Positions 1 through 11,215 of a stretch of DNA of 64,000 nucleotides are shown here, one piece after another; positions within the stretch are counted from its first letter, which is position 1; each line of letters opens with the position of its first letter. The position numbers and the translations under genes are program-made. Origin of the DNA: Pyropia haitanensis (lineage: Eukaryota; Rhodophyta; Bangiophyceae; Bangiales; Bangiaceae); the NCBI GenBank assembly GCA_008729055.1, contig SDUX01000004.1, positions 1,364,001 to 1,428,000 on the forward strand, given 5' to 3'. The notes below the pieces were generated by a model that saw nothing but the letters and a program-made list of their open reading frames with translations, was not told the DNA's origin and did not search any database.

Positions 1-215
1 GCCGCGCGTGCCACCTCCCGCGCGCCGGCCGGCCACTCGCCCGCTTCGAGGAGCGTCGCGATCGTCTCCATGTCCTCCGCCATCGCCTCGAGGAGGAGGC
101 TGTGCGACTGGACGGCGAGGAGGTCAGCAGTGACCCGCGCGTGGTGCGCCCGCGTGTCGGTCACGGCCGACTGCATGACGGCGAGCCGGTCCGCAGCGGC
201 CGCGGCGGTAGCGAC
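1..215 (-). CDS. partial CDS, paralogue of the 8.0-8.7 kb protein
   Basis: Minus-strand reading of the window edge gives a peptide that includes DTRAHHARVTADLLAVQSHS and, right after it, LLLEAMAEDMETIATLLEAG. This matches, almost residue for residue, DTRGHHARVSADLLTVQSHS and LLLEAMTEDMETMATLLLEG in the plus-strand protein at 8011-8694. The gene runs off the left end, so only the N-terminal helical part is visible. No ATG is found at the place matching the paralogue's start. The frame is lost upstream in a C/G run near 225-245, so the true start or an upstream exon is unresolved. Function is unknown. Two diverged copies on opposite strands within 8 kb suggest a local inverted duplication. Confidence 0.6.
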
Positions 216-1931
216 CAGGCCCCGGGGGGAGGGGGGGGGGGGACGGGCGCGCCGCCGCCGGTGCCGCGGCCAACCGCTGCCGCCGCGCGGACGCCGCCCG
301 CGGCCGGTGGAGAGCGCGCCGGCAGCGGCAGCGACAACCCGCGGCGGCCGGCAGGGGTGGCCACCTTCCACGGCGGCCGGCGGCGGCAGGCAGGCGCCGC
401 GCCGCCGCCGCGGAGCCGCGGCGCGGCCGGTGTCGGTAGGGCGCCCCCAGCAGGGGTCACCCACGCGGCGCCATCAGTGGCGGGGTATCCCATTGGGAGG
501 GCAGGGCGCGGCGGGACGCAGCCAGCGCCCGTGCAGTCGCGGGCGGAGGGACGGACAGGATGGGGGACGGGGGAGGGGACCAAGGTGCAGGTCAAGGTGC
601 GTCCACTCGGGCCGGTTCAGCAGGCGATGGACGGCGGTGGGGAGGAGACGGGGGCGGCCCGGCGCGCCCCCCGACCCGACGTCGCCGTGCCACTTAGGCT
701 GGCCGACCGGCCCGGCGGCGGCCGCGCCGGGCGGGTGGGGCGGGGCCCCGGCAGCCGCGAGGGGATCCGTCCGCACCACCACTACTCCTCCTCCGTCACC
801 CCCCCCCCCCTGGCCCGCCCGCCCGTTGGCAACCCCCTGGTGTCCGCCGCCGCCGCGCCCACGGCCGCTACGCGCCGCCGCGCGGCCGCAAAGGCCTCGC
901 CGTGCGAGACCGACAGGCACCAGCGGGCGCGCGCGCGGGCACACACCCCCCCGGCTCTACTCATGGGTGGGACGCGCTCATTGCGGAGACACGCCGGTCG
1001 GCAGCTGACCCGCGCGGCGGTACTGTATGCTGTATGCGGGACACGCGTGGACGAGGGGAAGGCGCGGGGAGGGGCAGGGCGGCGGGGGGAGCTCCCGCGC
1101 CGCGGGAGCTGCGCCCGCCGCTCCACCGCGGAACACCACCACGCGCCGTCGGCGGTGGGGTCACGGAACACCACCACGCGGCGTCGGCGGTGGGGTCACG
1201 TCACACACCCAGACGGTGTAGGCGAGGGGTGCGTTCCCGCCTAATTTGGGCGGCCGCCCCCCCCCCCCCGTTCCCACCGTTGCCGCCGGCGAGGGAGGCA
1301 CGGCGCCCGCCCGAGGCGGCCGCGGAGGTGCATACGCCGGGGGGGGTGCGCGGGCCAACGTGCGTTGACGGCGGCGGCGGCCCGCCCTTGGCGACTGGCT
1401 GGCCGCTGTCTGGCGGTGCGCGCGCGGGGGAGGGCGGGGGGACCCCGCGGGTGATGGGCGGGCGCGAGGGAGGGGCGGCGCGTCCCGCGCGGCGCGGCCG
1501 GCCGGGAGCAGGACGGGCACCGCGGTCGGCCGTCAGGCGGCGGGGGTCACGGGCGCGTCCACAATTATTTCGTCTGATCGTAGAGCCGCCCCCGCTTGAC
1601 CCCCTCCGCTTCGCCTTGTCCACCCAGCGCTCGGCCGCTCCCGCCGCCCGCCGCGGCGGTCCACCAGTCCCGGCCGCGCGGGTGGAAGCGTGGCGGCGGG
1701 CGCGACGGGAGCGCCGCTTGCGACCGCCACGCGCCGGTCGCGCATCGGCGTCGGCTGGTGCCCGTGCGGAAAATATCAGCCGCGGGGCGGCGCATCCCTC
1801 GGGACGGATATGTTGGGGACCATCCCCCCAAAGCCCCCCGCGCCGCGCCCCGCGGCAGCAGCCCCAGCGGTATCGCCCGCAGCGGCCGCTTTGGCAAGGA
1901 CGGCGCCGGCAGCGGCGGCCAGCCGTCGGCG
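216..1931. other. gene-free GC-rich interval
   Basis: Between the edge gene and the 3' end of the LYAR-type gene I find no reading frame with recognisable protein features, on either strand. The interval holds G and C homopolymers and one 35-bp tandem duplication (listed separately). Long open frames exist in all six frames, but at this base composition they are expected by chance. Confidence 0.5.
1129..1198. repeat. 35-bp tandem duplication
   Basis: Two adjacent 35-bp copies (1129-1163 and 1164-1198) each begin CGGAACACCACCACGCG and end GGCGGTGGGGTCA. They differ at one base. The near-identity suggests a recent slippage or unequal-exchange event. No function can be assigned. Confidence 0.85.
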
Positions 1932-3554
1932 CTACGTCCCCTTGGCAGCCTTGGTCACCCCCCCCCCGTGCCGCCGCCGCGCCGCGGCGCGGCGGCCCAC
2001 CCACGTGACCGTCCCGCCGGCCGGCGTGGCGGCAACGGCCACCACCCCCGCCGCGGCGGCGGCCGCAACGCCCGCCGCACCGGCAGCCGCCTCGGCCGCG
2101 GCGCGCGACAGCCGCCGGCCGGGGGCGGCACGGAGGGCGCGGCGGAGGGGCTTGATGGCCGCCGCCGACGCGGCGACCGCGGCGGCGGCCGCGCCCGCCG
2201 CGGCCGTCCCCGTCGTCCCGCCCACCGCCGCCGCCGCGGTCGCCGCGGCCGACGCGGCCGCCGCGTCTGCCGCCGCGGCTGGCCCGTCCCGGTCAGCGGG
2301 CGCCCTGGCGGCGGTGTGCGCTGGCGGGGGGGAAGGGGGCGCCCGGGTTGGGACGGCAGGGGCGGAGGCGGGGGCGCCACCTTTGCGCTTGGCTACCGCG
2401 GGGCGGGCACCCCCGCCGCCGCCGCCTTGGCCCACCGCGGCCGCCGCCTTGGTCGCCGCCTTGGCCCGCCGCGTCGCGGCCTTGTGCTTCTTGGACTCGT
2501 AGTGCTGCACGGACGCCACCGCGCCGGGCAAAGCCGTCGCGCACGTGTCTGCGCCCGCCGTCGGGAGGCCACCGCCGTCATGGACAGGGCAAATGCAGGA
2601 CAGTGGGAAGAGCGGGGGGGCAGGTGCGCAAGAGAAGCCGGGGGGCACAGGCAAAGCAGGGACCAACAAGCTCCCGAGACATGTGCGTCAGGCAGTCTGG
2701 CCAAAAAGACACAGTGCCGTCGCCGGCGCGCGGGTGCGCTGCGACGCCCCCCCCCCCCCCAGGTGGCAAGACACCAACCCACCGTCGCACAAGCCTAGCA
2801 AAAGAAACGACCGAGGGGACACCGGCAGAACGCAGGTACGCAGCCAAAAACGTACAGCAATAGGACGGCCCATCCTTGGCGGCGGCCCCACCCGTTCCGT
2901 TGCCGGGCGGGGCGGTGCCGACCGCCCCCCGCGCGCCCGACGTGCCATTGTACTTTTGGTCCTCGGTCCAGCACGACGTGTGGCCGCCGACCGTCTGTCA
3001 AGCGGGGAGGAGGAGAGAGTGGGGGGGGAAGGAGGGGTCGCGGCGCCATGGCGGCGGGGGGAACAGCCCAGTGACAGAGAACAGCCACGAAAAAGGGGGG
3101 GGGGGGGGGGGTAGGCAAGGACGGCGTGCCGTCGTACAGGGGTGAGCCCCACGGCCGTGTGCAAACCCGCCGCCGCGCGCCGGCGCACCCGCCCCGGCAG
3201 CGGCAGGCGCCGCAATCAGTGCGCCCCTCTGCTCAGCCCCGCCCCCCCCCTGGGCGCGCACGGGCGGGCAGCACCCACACAGCCACACGACCCGCGCGGC
3301 GGGGGGAGGAGCGCTGAGCCCGCGGCGAGGGCAGCGCAAGACGGGCAAACAACGGCCCCCTCGGGAGCCAACCACCCCCCCCCCCCCCAAAAAAAGGAAA
3401 AAAAACAAAAAAAAAAAAAACGTACGCCCCAGGTAAAGCCGCCGCCACAGTCGATGCAGCTGAGGGTGCCCGCCCGGCCGCACGCGGCGAGGTGCGCGGC
3501 CGCCTTGGGCTTCTTCACCACCGACTGGCAAGCATCGCAGCAAAAAGACACCAT
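1932..3554 (-). CDS. LYAR: LYAR-type nucleolar zinc-finger protein
   Basis: Three exons: 3554-3426, 2994-2856 and 2548-1932, giving about 294 residues. Both introns begin GTACGT and end in AG. The first two exons build the LYAR double C2HC finger: Cys6, Cys9, His21, Cys25, then Cys33, Cys36, His48, Cys51, with the family motif LSCIDCG and, after the first intron, HTSCWTEDQKYNG. The second junction completes a U1-type C2H2 finger, YCYTC followed by HYESKKHK (C-x2-C-x12-H-x5-H, residues 89-111), as found in plant LYAR homologues. The C-terminal 180 residues are Ala/Lys/Arg-rich and include KPLRRALRAAPGRRLSRA, similar to the conserved basic C-terminal block. Family members are nucleolar and linked to ribosome biogenesis and transcription; this is inferred here. 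The first intron begins with a long T-rich stretch. Confidence 0.88.
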
Positions 3555-4468
3555 GATGGGAGCGGGGGAGGGCGGGGATGGGGATGGAGGGGGGAGGGGG
3601 AGGGACAGGAACAGACCGGGTGGCGCCGCTCCCAGGCGCACGGGGGGATGGTGGGCGCCACCCGCGGGGGTGCGCGGCGGGGATGTCGGTCGGGCGGCGG
3701 GGTGGCATCGACAGCGCCGACGAGTCGGCGCGCCACCGCGGGTGATCCAGGGCGGCCGTGTGTAAGGAAACGATTGGGATTGGAGCGTAGGTACCCAACG
3801 AGCGGCCCGGCTCCACCCAACCGCTGCCGCCGGCGCCGCCCCCCCCCCCACCCCATCCGCGGCGGCAACCGCCCCCGCGGCGCCGCGGTCGCGGCGCGCG
3901 CGGCCGCGGCCGCGCAGACGGCGGCGGCTCGCGCGTGCGCGGCGCGCGTCGCGCGCGGTGCCGCGGCGCCGCTGGTCGGGCGTGGCCGCCGGCCGGGTCT
4001 TTACGCGGCCGCCTCGCCCGACGGGCCATGGCGGCCGCCGCGGTGTCGCCGCGGTGGCCCACGTGCGGGGGCGCCGCGCCCGGCGGTGCGCGTGGAGCGC
4101 CCGTGGGGTGCCGCCGCCAGCCCATCCGCGCGGCGGGGACGGGAGCATCCGCTGCACGACGCGGTGCTGGACGCGCGGCTGCTAGTGTGTGGGGCGGCGC
4201 TCCGGCTCGCCGCCTGGGGGGCGCCCCCCCTCAACGGTGGCGACGACCCGTCGTGGACAAAACAGAAAGGGACAGCACTCAAGTGCCGGTTATGACAGAT
4301 GGATACATGGACAGCCCCAGACAAGGACAAGGATGGGCGCGCGCAGGTGCCCGCGCGCTGGTGACGGGTCCAAGCGGCAGACGGGCGGGCGGCGGCGACA
4401 CGCCGCCGTCCCTCCCTCAGCCTTCACCCCCCCCTGCCTCCACCTCCCTCACCCGACACACCCCCGCG
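3555..4468. other. intergenic interval, no gene seen
   Basis: This separates the 5' end of the LYAR-type gene from the 3' end of the flavin reductase gene; both lie on the minus strand. The minus strand just upstream of 3554 is CT-rich, fitting a 5' leader. No further protein or RNA gene is recognised. Confidence 0.5.
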
Positions 4469-6216
4469 TCACGCGACCGTCCCGTCCGCGTTGGGATAGT
4501 CCACATACCCCTTGGGCCCGGGGCTGTACCAGATGCCAACGGGCGGGTCCGCCGCCAGCGGCGCGCCCGCCTCGAACCGCGCCGGCAGGTCGGGGTTGGT
4601 AATCCACGGCCTGCCATACGAGATGAGGTCGGCGGTGCCGTCGGTAATCTCCTTCTCCCCACTCTCCTGGGTGTACCCACAGTTGGCCATGAGGGGGGTG
4701 GTGGTGACCTTGCGGAAGTCCGCCATGACCATCGGCTCGCCGAGCTTGTGGAACCCAAAGCCCAGACCAATCTGTCGTGGGGGGAGGGGGGCAAGGGGGT
4801 GCGAAACCGGCGACAACGCACGAGCGTGGAGGCCAAACAGGGGGCACACAGCGCGAAACAAAAGGGCAGGTGGGGGCAGGGTAAAACGCGTCCAATGTTA
4901 GGTGCTGTTGCGTCACTGCGGTCCGGGACAGCAAGCGGTGCCCCGAGCGCGGCACGCCCCGCGCGGCCTCTCACAGCAGCACAAACAGAGAATGCAGCGT
5001 CAACGCGGGGAGCGACTGCCACGCCGTCCGCCTCACGTTTCCTCTCGTCCGCACAGCACTGGAATGACACGAGAGGGGATAACAAAACGTACGATAAAGT
5101 GGATGTAGGCCAGCTTATAGCCATCCAGCTTCTGGACAAACCACGGGAATGCCTCGCGGAAGTCGGGAGAGCCCTGCAATAAAACACGCAACAAATGGGC
5201 AGCAGGCGTAGGCGCACCATAGAAGACGGCTAGAGAACGACGTATGTGAGCATGAGCACGGCGGGTACAAGCACACGATAGGGAACACCGCCAAATGGCA
5301 GACGGCCAGAAGACTCGGGCCGCACTCAAACCCACAGACAGCACCTAGTGGCACACAAAGCGCACATCCGGCTAGCAGTAACGGGCCGGACAGCGCTGCA
5401 GTCGCCCGCCTGCCACACCCGACGACCCCGCGCCCACGCCGCAGGGCCGCCGCTCACAACCAGAGGCCCCCCCCTCTCCCACACCCAACGCACCTGGTCA
5501 TTGTACACCCCGTTGGGCGACAGCCGCACGCCGACGCGGTTGGCTGGCCACACCCCCAGCACCGCCTCGAGCACCTCCTTGAGGAAGCGGAACCGCCCGT
5601 CGAGCGTCTCCCCCGTGTACTCGTCGGTGCGCTTGTTGGTCTTGGTCTGCAGGAACGAGTCGATGAGGTACCCATTCGCCGAGTGGACCTCGACGCCATC
5701 AAAGCCCGCCGCCTTGGCGTTTGCCGCGGCGGTCGCAAAGTCCGCGACCGTCGCCTTGATGCCCTCCACCGTCAGCGCGACGGGCACCTCGTGGGGCACC
5801 TTCCCGCCCGGCGTGTGGATGGTCGGCTCGTCAATGGGGATCTCCGACGGCGCGACGGCGCGGCCCTCCTTTGGGTGGAACGAGCTGTGTGACGCGCGCC
5901 CACAGTGCCACAGCTGACAAAAGATGCGGCCGCCCGCGGCGTGCACCGAGTCCGTCACGGCCTTCCAGGCGTCGGTCGCGGCGGGGGAGTAGATCTCGGG
6001 GGCGCCCACCCAGCCATTCGCCACGGGCGAGATGAGGACGCCCTCGGTGAGGAGCAGCCCCGCCGACGCGCGCTGCGTGTAGTAGCGCACCATCATCTCG
6101 TTGGGGCACTGCGCGTCGCCGGCGCGGCCACGGGTCATGGGCGCCATCACCATCCGGTTCTTGAGCGGCAGGTCGCCACCCAGGGTGAAGGGCGTCAGCA
6201 GCGGGGACGGCGCCAT
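4469..6216 (-). CDS. Old Yellow Enzyme family NADH:flavin oxidoreductase
   Basis: Three exons: 6216-5494, 5173-5093 and 4771-4469, giving 368 residues, normal for the family. Introns begin GTGCGT and GTACGT and are both phase 0. The protein is an FMN-dependent ene-reductase TIM barrel. FMN-site motif MVMAPMTRGRA carries Thr28. The substrate-anion pair is His178 and Asn181 in EVHSANGY, followed by the proton-donor Tyr183. Arg231 lies in GVRLSP, and the phosphate-binding YGRPWITNPDL sits near the C-terminus. Exon 2 supplies GSPDFREAF and LAYIHF, which exactly fill the gap between the first and third exons in family members. Relatives include bacterial N-ethylmaleimide reductase and plant 12-oxophytodienoate reductase; the natural substrate cannot be told. 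No targeting peptide is evident, so it is probably cytosolic. The strand upstream of the ATG is CT-rich. Confidence 0.93.
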
Positions 6217-7516
6217 GGTGGCTGACGGGAGGGGGGGGCAAGAGGACAGCGGCAAGGGGTGGGGGTGGGGAGCAGCGGCGGCAGGGTACGCAACGGGCAG
6301 GTCGAGGGGAGGGAAACCGCGTAGACGCAAGCGGCACGGCTGCGCAGACGAACGATGCGGACACACCGACTAGCAGCCTCTCAGTCTTGGAACCGTCGCA
6401 TCGACGAGCTGCTCCAGTGTTAAAGCTCCCGCACCGTCAGCGGGGAAGTGTAGGTAGCAGCAGACGCCACAGAGGGCCGTTCCGGGTGTGGCTCTCGAGG
6501 GGGGCTCCGTCTTACTGCCACCGCCCGCGGAGGCACGCGCGGCGGCACCGGGCGATGCGCGCTCAGATTCATACTGAAGGCCGGTGAGTGAGCATGGGTC
6601 TCGCGAGGGTGCATGCATTGTTTGATCCAGACGTCGTCCCATCGCAGCCAACCGGGTGCCCCTTAATGGCTCTTCACGATTGGTTCCGCAATCCCTGACC
6701 AGGTCAGTGTGACCAACCACGCATAGCCACCATAGGACAGACGTCAGCTGACAGCACAGCTACAATTGCGGCGGCTCTCGTTCCCAAGTTCTCCCCGTCA
6801 ATGAGCATGTGTCGGAAAGTCCTACCCAAATTCCAACTGGCTGCAGCCCCCGAGGCGAGCGGCTGCGCGGCTGGCAACGACGCAGGTGCCGCGCCCGCGC
6901 GCCGCGCTGCAGTGCCCTGTCGAGGGGAGAGGGCGGGAGTCCCAGCAGCGGGGGGGGGGGGGGGGTTGGCGGGGACCCCGCCGTTTGGCGGTTGCCGGCT
7001 TGGCGCCGTGGCCCCCGCTGGGCCGCTGGTCTGGCCGGCTGCGGCTGGCCGCGGCGGGCGGCGGCGGCGGCTGGCGTCGGCCGAGCGGCGGCGGGCGGCC
7101 GTGGCGACGGTGCGAGTGCTGTCCGTGGCCTCCTTCCACTCCCGCCTGCTGGGCTAGGCTTCCACTGTCGCGTGGCCCGCCCTGCAGACGACCGCGCGAT
7201 GTGGCCGGCAGCGTCATGGGTGCAGGCGACGCGGCTGGCGCCGACTGGCGACCCACCCAACCCCCGCCGCTCGTCCCCTACCGCGCACGCCTTCCCCCCG
7301 GGGCGGCCAAGTCCTCCCACCCGCCCGCCCGCGCTCCGTCCCAGCATCCCCGCCCTGGCAGTCACTCCCACGCCGCGTCGTCCCCGCCCGCGCCCTGCGG
7401 CAGGGAGGGGCAGCACCGTGACCGGCGCAGCGCGTGAGGCCGGCGACAGCGGTCGGCGGCCGCCCGCGGCCACGCCGCCGGTGCGCTGGCCACCGCGGGC
7501 GCGTCGCCGGGCGCGT

Positions 7517-7553
<37 letters not shown>

Positions 7554-8010
7554 TGCCCGCGCGCGTACGCCGCGGCGCGCATCCCCCCCGGCCCGCCGCC
7601 TCCACACCGGCCGGCCGCCGCCGCGCTGGCCGGCCGCGCCGCCCGACAAGGATGAGGAACGGCGCCGCCGCTGCCACTGCCTGTGTGCCGCCGCGGCGAC
7701 GCCGCCTGTCGCCGCGGTGACGTCCACCCCGCGTCGGCGGTCGGGGGCGGGGGGGATGGTTGCCTGGGTGGTGGGGGGGGTGCCCCTGGCGGGGGTGGTG
7801 GCGCCGCTGCGGTCGCCGGCCGTCGGCGCGTGGTGCCGGCGGGTGCCGCCGGCACGCGCTGTGTGGGCGGCGGGCTGGCGCCGGCGGGGGACCCCGCCGG
7901 CGACGGGGGCGGGCGCCGTCACTGCCGCGATGGCTGGGAGCGGCCGTGGCGGCAACGGCGACGGCGGTCGCGGCGGCGGCGGCGGCGACGGCGGCGGCGG
8001 AGGCCGCTTC
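6217..8010. other. intergenic interval with lower-GC island
   Basis: This lies between two divergent genes. About 6,340-6,840 is clearly less GC-rich than the surroundings and may hold their promoters. From 6,900 onward the DNA is GC-rich with a long G run near 6,950-6,966 and a GGC-repeat near 7,521-7,550. I see no convincing coding or RNA gene. An upstream in-frame ATG at 7930 could extend the next gene. Confidence 0.45.
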
Positions 8011-8694
8011 ATGGGGGCGGGCGCGTCTTCTTCCCTAGACGCTGCCGTCGACCGGCTGACCGCCATCCACCGGGCGGTAGCGGACACGCGGGGCCACCAC
8101 GCGCGCGTGTCGGCCGACCTCCTCACCGTCCAGTCGCACAGCCTGCTCCTCGAGGCGATGACCGAAGATATGGAGACGATGGCGACGCTGCTGCTGGAGG
8201 GGGTGGTCGGCGGCATGGGCGCCGCCGAGGTCGCCCGCGCCGCCGCCACCGCTGACGGGGTCGCCGCGTCTCTGCGGCTGATGGCGGCGGACATGGCGGG
8301 CGCGGGCAAGGACGGGACGGCGTGGTTGGTGGCGCCCCCGCCGTTGCCACTGCCGGAACCACCCGGTGTGCCGCCCGCCGCTGCTGGTGGCCGTGGTGCG
8401 CCCGCCCCCAAGGCCACTGCCGCCGCGCCCATCGCCGCCAACACCCCCCCCCCACCGCCGGTGCCAGCGGTGGCGCCCGCGGCGGTGGCGGCGCGCCTGT
8501 GCGACGCGGTCGACGCGTTCCGCCTGTACCGGCGGCGGTACCTCCGCCCGGTGTGCGACGACACGGTGGAGCTGCTGCGAGAGTCGGCCGCGGCGCTGCA
8601 CTGTGGTGATACGGTGCTCGCGCAGACCGCCGCGGCGTTGGACGGGGAGGACGCGCGCGCTGCGCGACCGCCTGGGGGGGTGGACGACGCTTGA
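8011..8694 (+). CDS. uncharacterised helical protein with N-myristoylation-like start
   Basis: From this ATG the frame encodes 227 residues. It begins MGAGASSSLDAAVDRL, so Gly2 and Ser6 fit the N-myristoylation pattern. An N-terminal helical block (about residues 8-80) is shared with the partial gene at 1-215, which supports that it is really translated. A Pro/Ala-rich linker follows, then a second helical block near the C-terminus with FRLYRRRYLRPVCDDTVELL. An in-frame ATG at 7930 with a good context would add a Gly-rich leader of 27 residues, and the choice between the two is open. I do not recognise the family. The heptad-like spacing of Leu, Met and Val suggests coiled coils and a possible membrane-associated scaffold, but this is inference. 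Confidence 0.6.
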   Translation: MGAGASSSLDAAVDRLTAIHRAVADTRGHHARVSADLLTVQSHSLLLEAMTEDMETMATLLLEGVVGGMGAAEVARAAATADGVAASLRLMAADMAGAGKDGTAWLVAPPPLPLPEPPGVPPAAAGGRGAPAPKATAAAPIAANTPPPPPVPAVAPAAVAARLCDAVDAFRLYRRRYLRPVCDDTVELLRESAAALHCGDTVLAQTAAALDGEDARAARPPGGVDDA

Positions 8695-9490
8695 CGAGGA
8701 GGGCGGGGGGGGGGGGGGGGGTGGCACCGCGGGTGCCGCGGGTGGGACACGGTAACGTGTGGGGGGAGAGGGCGCGATGGGGGACAGGGTGTGCCGCTAA
8801 GGTGGGGGGCGGGTAACGGCTGCGCCGCGGAGGCAGGAGAGCAAACGGGAAGGAGGTGGCGCTAAGCGGGGGTGTGGGTGGCAAAGACTCACCCGGTGTG
8901 AGACGTTGCTGCACCGCCTTTGTTCACGGGAGGGTGAGATGGCTGCTCTTGCCGGTGCTTGTACAGTAACGGTGTGTCCAACTGTGAATCTACGTTTCGT
9001 TTGTTTCTCACTGACCGTGTGGGTATCGGCAACTTGGCTGTGGAGTGGGTCAAGCGATGTGTGCGCCGGTGACGTGGCCGAATGCACATGAGGGGTCACG
9101 ACCCCGACTTGCCGTGGCGCGCCAACGAGAGCGGCATCACGGACGCGGTTGGCAGCAGGGTACTACCATAAAGGGCTGGCGGGGGGGGCGGAGGGGAAGA
9201 AGGTCGCCGGCAAGAGGCGCGCGGCTTCCTGGCGCTGGAGCGGATTCGCAGCCTGTGGGCCGTCGACACCACGCAGGCGCCCCCTTCCCACAAACGCATG
9301 GTTGCAGACTCTATCCCAAACAAATCGCGCACGAGGCATCACCCACCACACCTGCCCGTCGTCGGGGTCTTCCTCGCGGCTCAAGACGCCGACGACCTCG
9401 GTCCGTCGCGGACGCACGGGCACGCGACCACTGCCAGCCCCCCTCCCCCGTTGCGCTCCCCGGCCGTCGCGAACGCCCGCCACGCCGCCA
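8695..9490. other. intergenic interval between convergent genes
   Basis: This is the shared 3' flank of the plus-strand gene ending at 8694 and the GMC gene ending at 9491. It contains a G run near 8707-8720 and a lower-GC patch about 8,890-9,070. No gene is recognised. Confidence 0.5.
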
Positions 9491-11215
9491 CTACCTCCCA
9501 TCGCCGGCGGCTGTCATCCCCCCCCCATAGCGGCGGGCCAGCCGCTCCGCCGCAAACTCCGCGAGCGCGTACACTGACGCCATCGGCCCCGCCGAGCGCG
9601 GCATGGTCGGGATGGCCGACGCGTCGACGACGTGCAGGCGGCCAACGCCCCTGACGCCGAGGCCGCCGCCGAGGACGCCGCCAACGGCACAGCCGCCCAC
9701 CATATGCTGCGCGCTCAGCGCGGTGGCGCGCACAAACGCGTCGTCGACGGCCGCGCCGGCGGCGGGCGCCACTTGGCGCATCCGAAAGGCGGGCGGGAAG
9801 GCGCGGACGACGGCCTGGAGGGTGCGCATGCACGCGACGAGGGTGGCCACGTCCCGCGCGTCGCCGAGCAGGTTGGGCGCGACGACCGGCGGCGCGGTCG
9901 GGTCGGCGGCGCCGACTGGCAGCGACAGGCTGCCCGTCGACGCTGGGTTGCCCAGGCACGCGGTCGCAAAGTCGCGGCGGCCAGGCGGCCCCTGCAGCGT
10001 CGCAAACGTGGCGCCCAGGTAGGCGCCGGCGTCGTCGGGGACGCGGCCGAGGCCCGCCGCCACCGACATGCCGAGCACCCCGCCACGCCCCGCCCGCCAC
10101 GCCGCGAGTGTGGCGGGCGAGTTGAGGAGCGTGCCGTTGTTGACCGCCGCGAGCGGCACGCCGGCGTAGACGGCGGCGACCGCCCCAATCGGGCGCGTCT
10201 GCATGCGGACGCCGACGGGGAGGTCCGCCGCGACGGGGATGCCCGCCGCCCGCGACGCGGCGGCGGGGCCAATGCCAGAGCGCAGCAGCAGCGTGGGCGA
10301 GCCGTACGGGCCCGCCGCGGCAATGACTGCCCGGGTGGCGCGGAGGGTGTACCGCGGCTGGCGTCGGCCGCGGGGACCGCCGCGGTACCCGCTGACAACG
10401 TACTCGACGCCCACCGCGACGGGGCGGCGGTGGGAGCCGGGGCGGCGGCCGCGTCGGCGGCGGCGGCGGCTGAGGAGCACCCGGGTGACCGTCACACCCT
10501 GCCGGACGTCGAGGTTGGCCGCGCACGCCCCCGCCAGTGCGGGCACCACGTACGCGCTGCATGCGTCGACGCGGCGGCCGCCGGCGTCGGCGGCCAGCCG
10601 GTGCACCCATACGCCGCGGCGGGGCTGCTGCCCCACCGGCGCCGCGTCGTCCACGGTCGGCAGGCCCGCCCGCCCGGCGGCCGCCAGCCACTCGTCCGTA
10701 TAGTCTTGCCACAGCCGCCGCGGCGGCCTGGCCGCCCCCAGCGTCCGCGCCGCGCGGTCATAGTACCGCCGTGCCGTCGACGCGTTGAAGCCCGTCACCC
10801 CCCAAGGGCCCACCGGGTCATCCCCGACCGGCACGCTCCACTGGGCGACGTTGATGAGGCTGGTGCCGCCAAGCGAGGCGCCCGTGTACAGCGTCTGTCG
10901 ACGCCCGCCGGCGCCCGGCGACGGCGCGCCGACAAGAGTCTCGGTGAGCGACGGGACTGGCCAGGCAGCCGTGTTGAGCCGCATCGCCCGGACGAGGAGC
11001 TCCTCGGTCGCGTTGCGGGGGACGCCCCGCTCCAGCAGCACCACCCGCGCGGCGGGGAGGGCGGCGCAGAGGCGGGCGGCGAGAGCGCACCCGGCCGTGC
11101 CACCGCCGACAATGATGAAGTCCGCAACGGTTGGGGGCGGGGGGCGCGTGGCGGTAGCGGCGGCGGTGCTGGCGGCGGCGACCAAGAGGAGGAGGAGGAG
11201 CGCGCGCCGCGTCAT
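9491..11215 (-). CDS. secreted GMC-family FAD oxidoreductase
   Basis: A single exon of 574 residues. The start MTRRALLLLLLVAAAS looks like a cleavable signal peptide; an in-frame ATG at 11236 would add seven residues. The FAD-binding fold begins with ADFIIVGGGTAGCALAARL (about residues 31-49) and the GMC signature region follows with GASLGGTSLIN. Near the C-terminus QHMVGGCAVGG keeps the catalytic His five residues before Cys, and HVVDASAIPTMP is the usual second FAD motif. The second catalytic residue of GMC enzymes, His or Asn about a dozen residues further on, appears as Ala or Gly in PRSAGPMAS. Family members oxidise alcohols or sugars or act as hydroxynitrile lyases; the plant-like HMVGGC points toward the HOTHEAD/lyase branch, but substrate and activity are uncertain. 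Confidence 0.88.
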   Translation of the reverse strand: MTRRALLLLLLVAAASTAAATATRPPPPTVADFIIVGGGTAGCALAARLCAALPAARVVLLERGVPRNATEELLVRAMRLNTAAWPVPSLTETLVGAPSPGAGGRRQTLYTGASLGGTSLINVAQWSVPVGDDPVGPWGVTGFNASTARRYYDRAARTLGAARPPRRLWQDYTDEWLAAAGRAGLPTVDDAAPVGQQPRRGVWVHRLAADAGGRRVDACSAYVVPALAGACAANLDVRQGVTVTRVLLSRRRRRRGRRPGSHRRPVAVGVEYVVSGYRGGPRGRRQPRYTLRATRAVIAAAGPYGSPTLLLRSGIGPAAASRAAGIPVAADLPVGVRMQTRPIGAVAAVYAGVPLAAVNNGTLLNSPATLAAWRAGRGGVLGMSVAAGLGRVPDDAGAYLGATFATLQGPPGRRDFATACLGNPASTGSLSLPVGAADPTAPPVVAPNLLGDARDVATLVACMRTLQAVVRAFPPAFRMRQVAPAAGAAVDDAFVRATALSAQHMVGGCAVGGVLGGGLGVRGVGRLHVVDASAIPTMPRSAGPMASVYALAEFAAERLARRYGGGMTAAGDGR

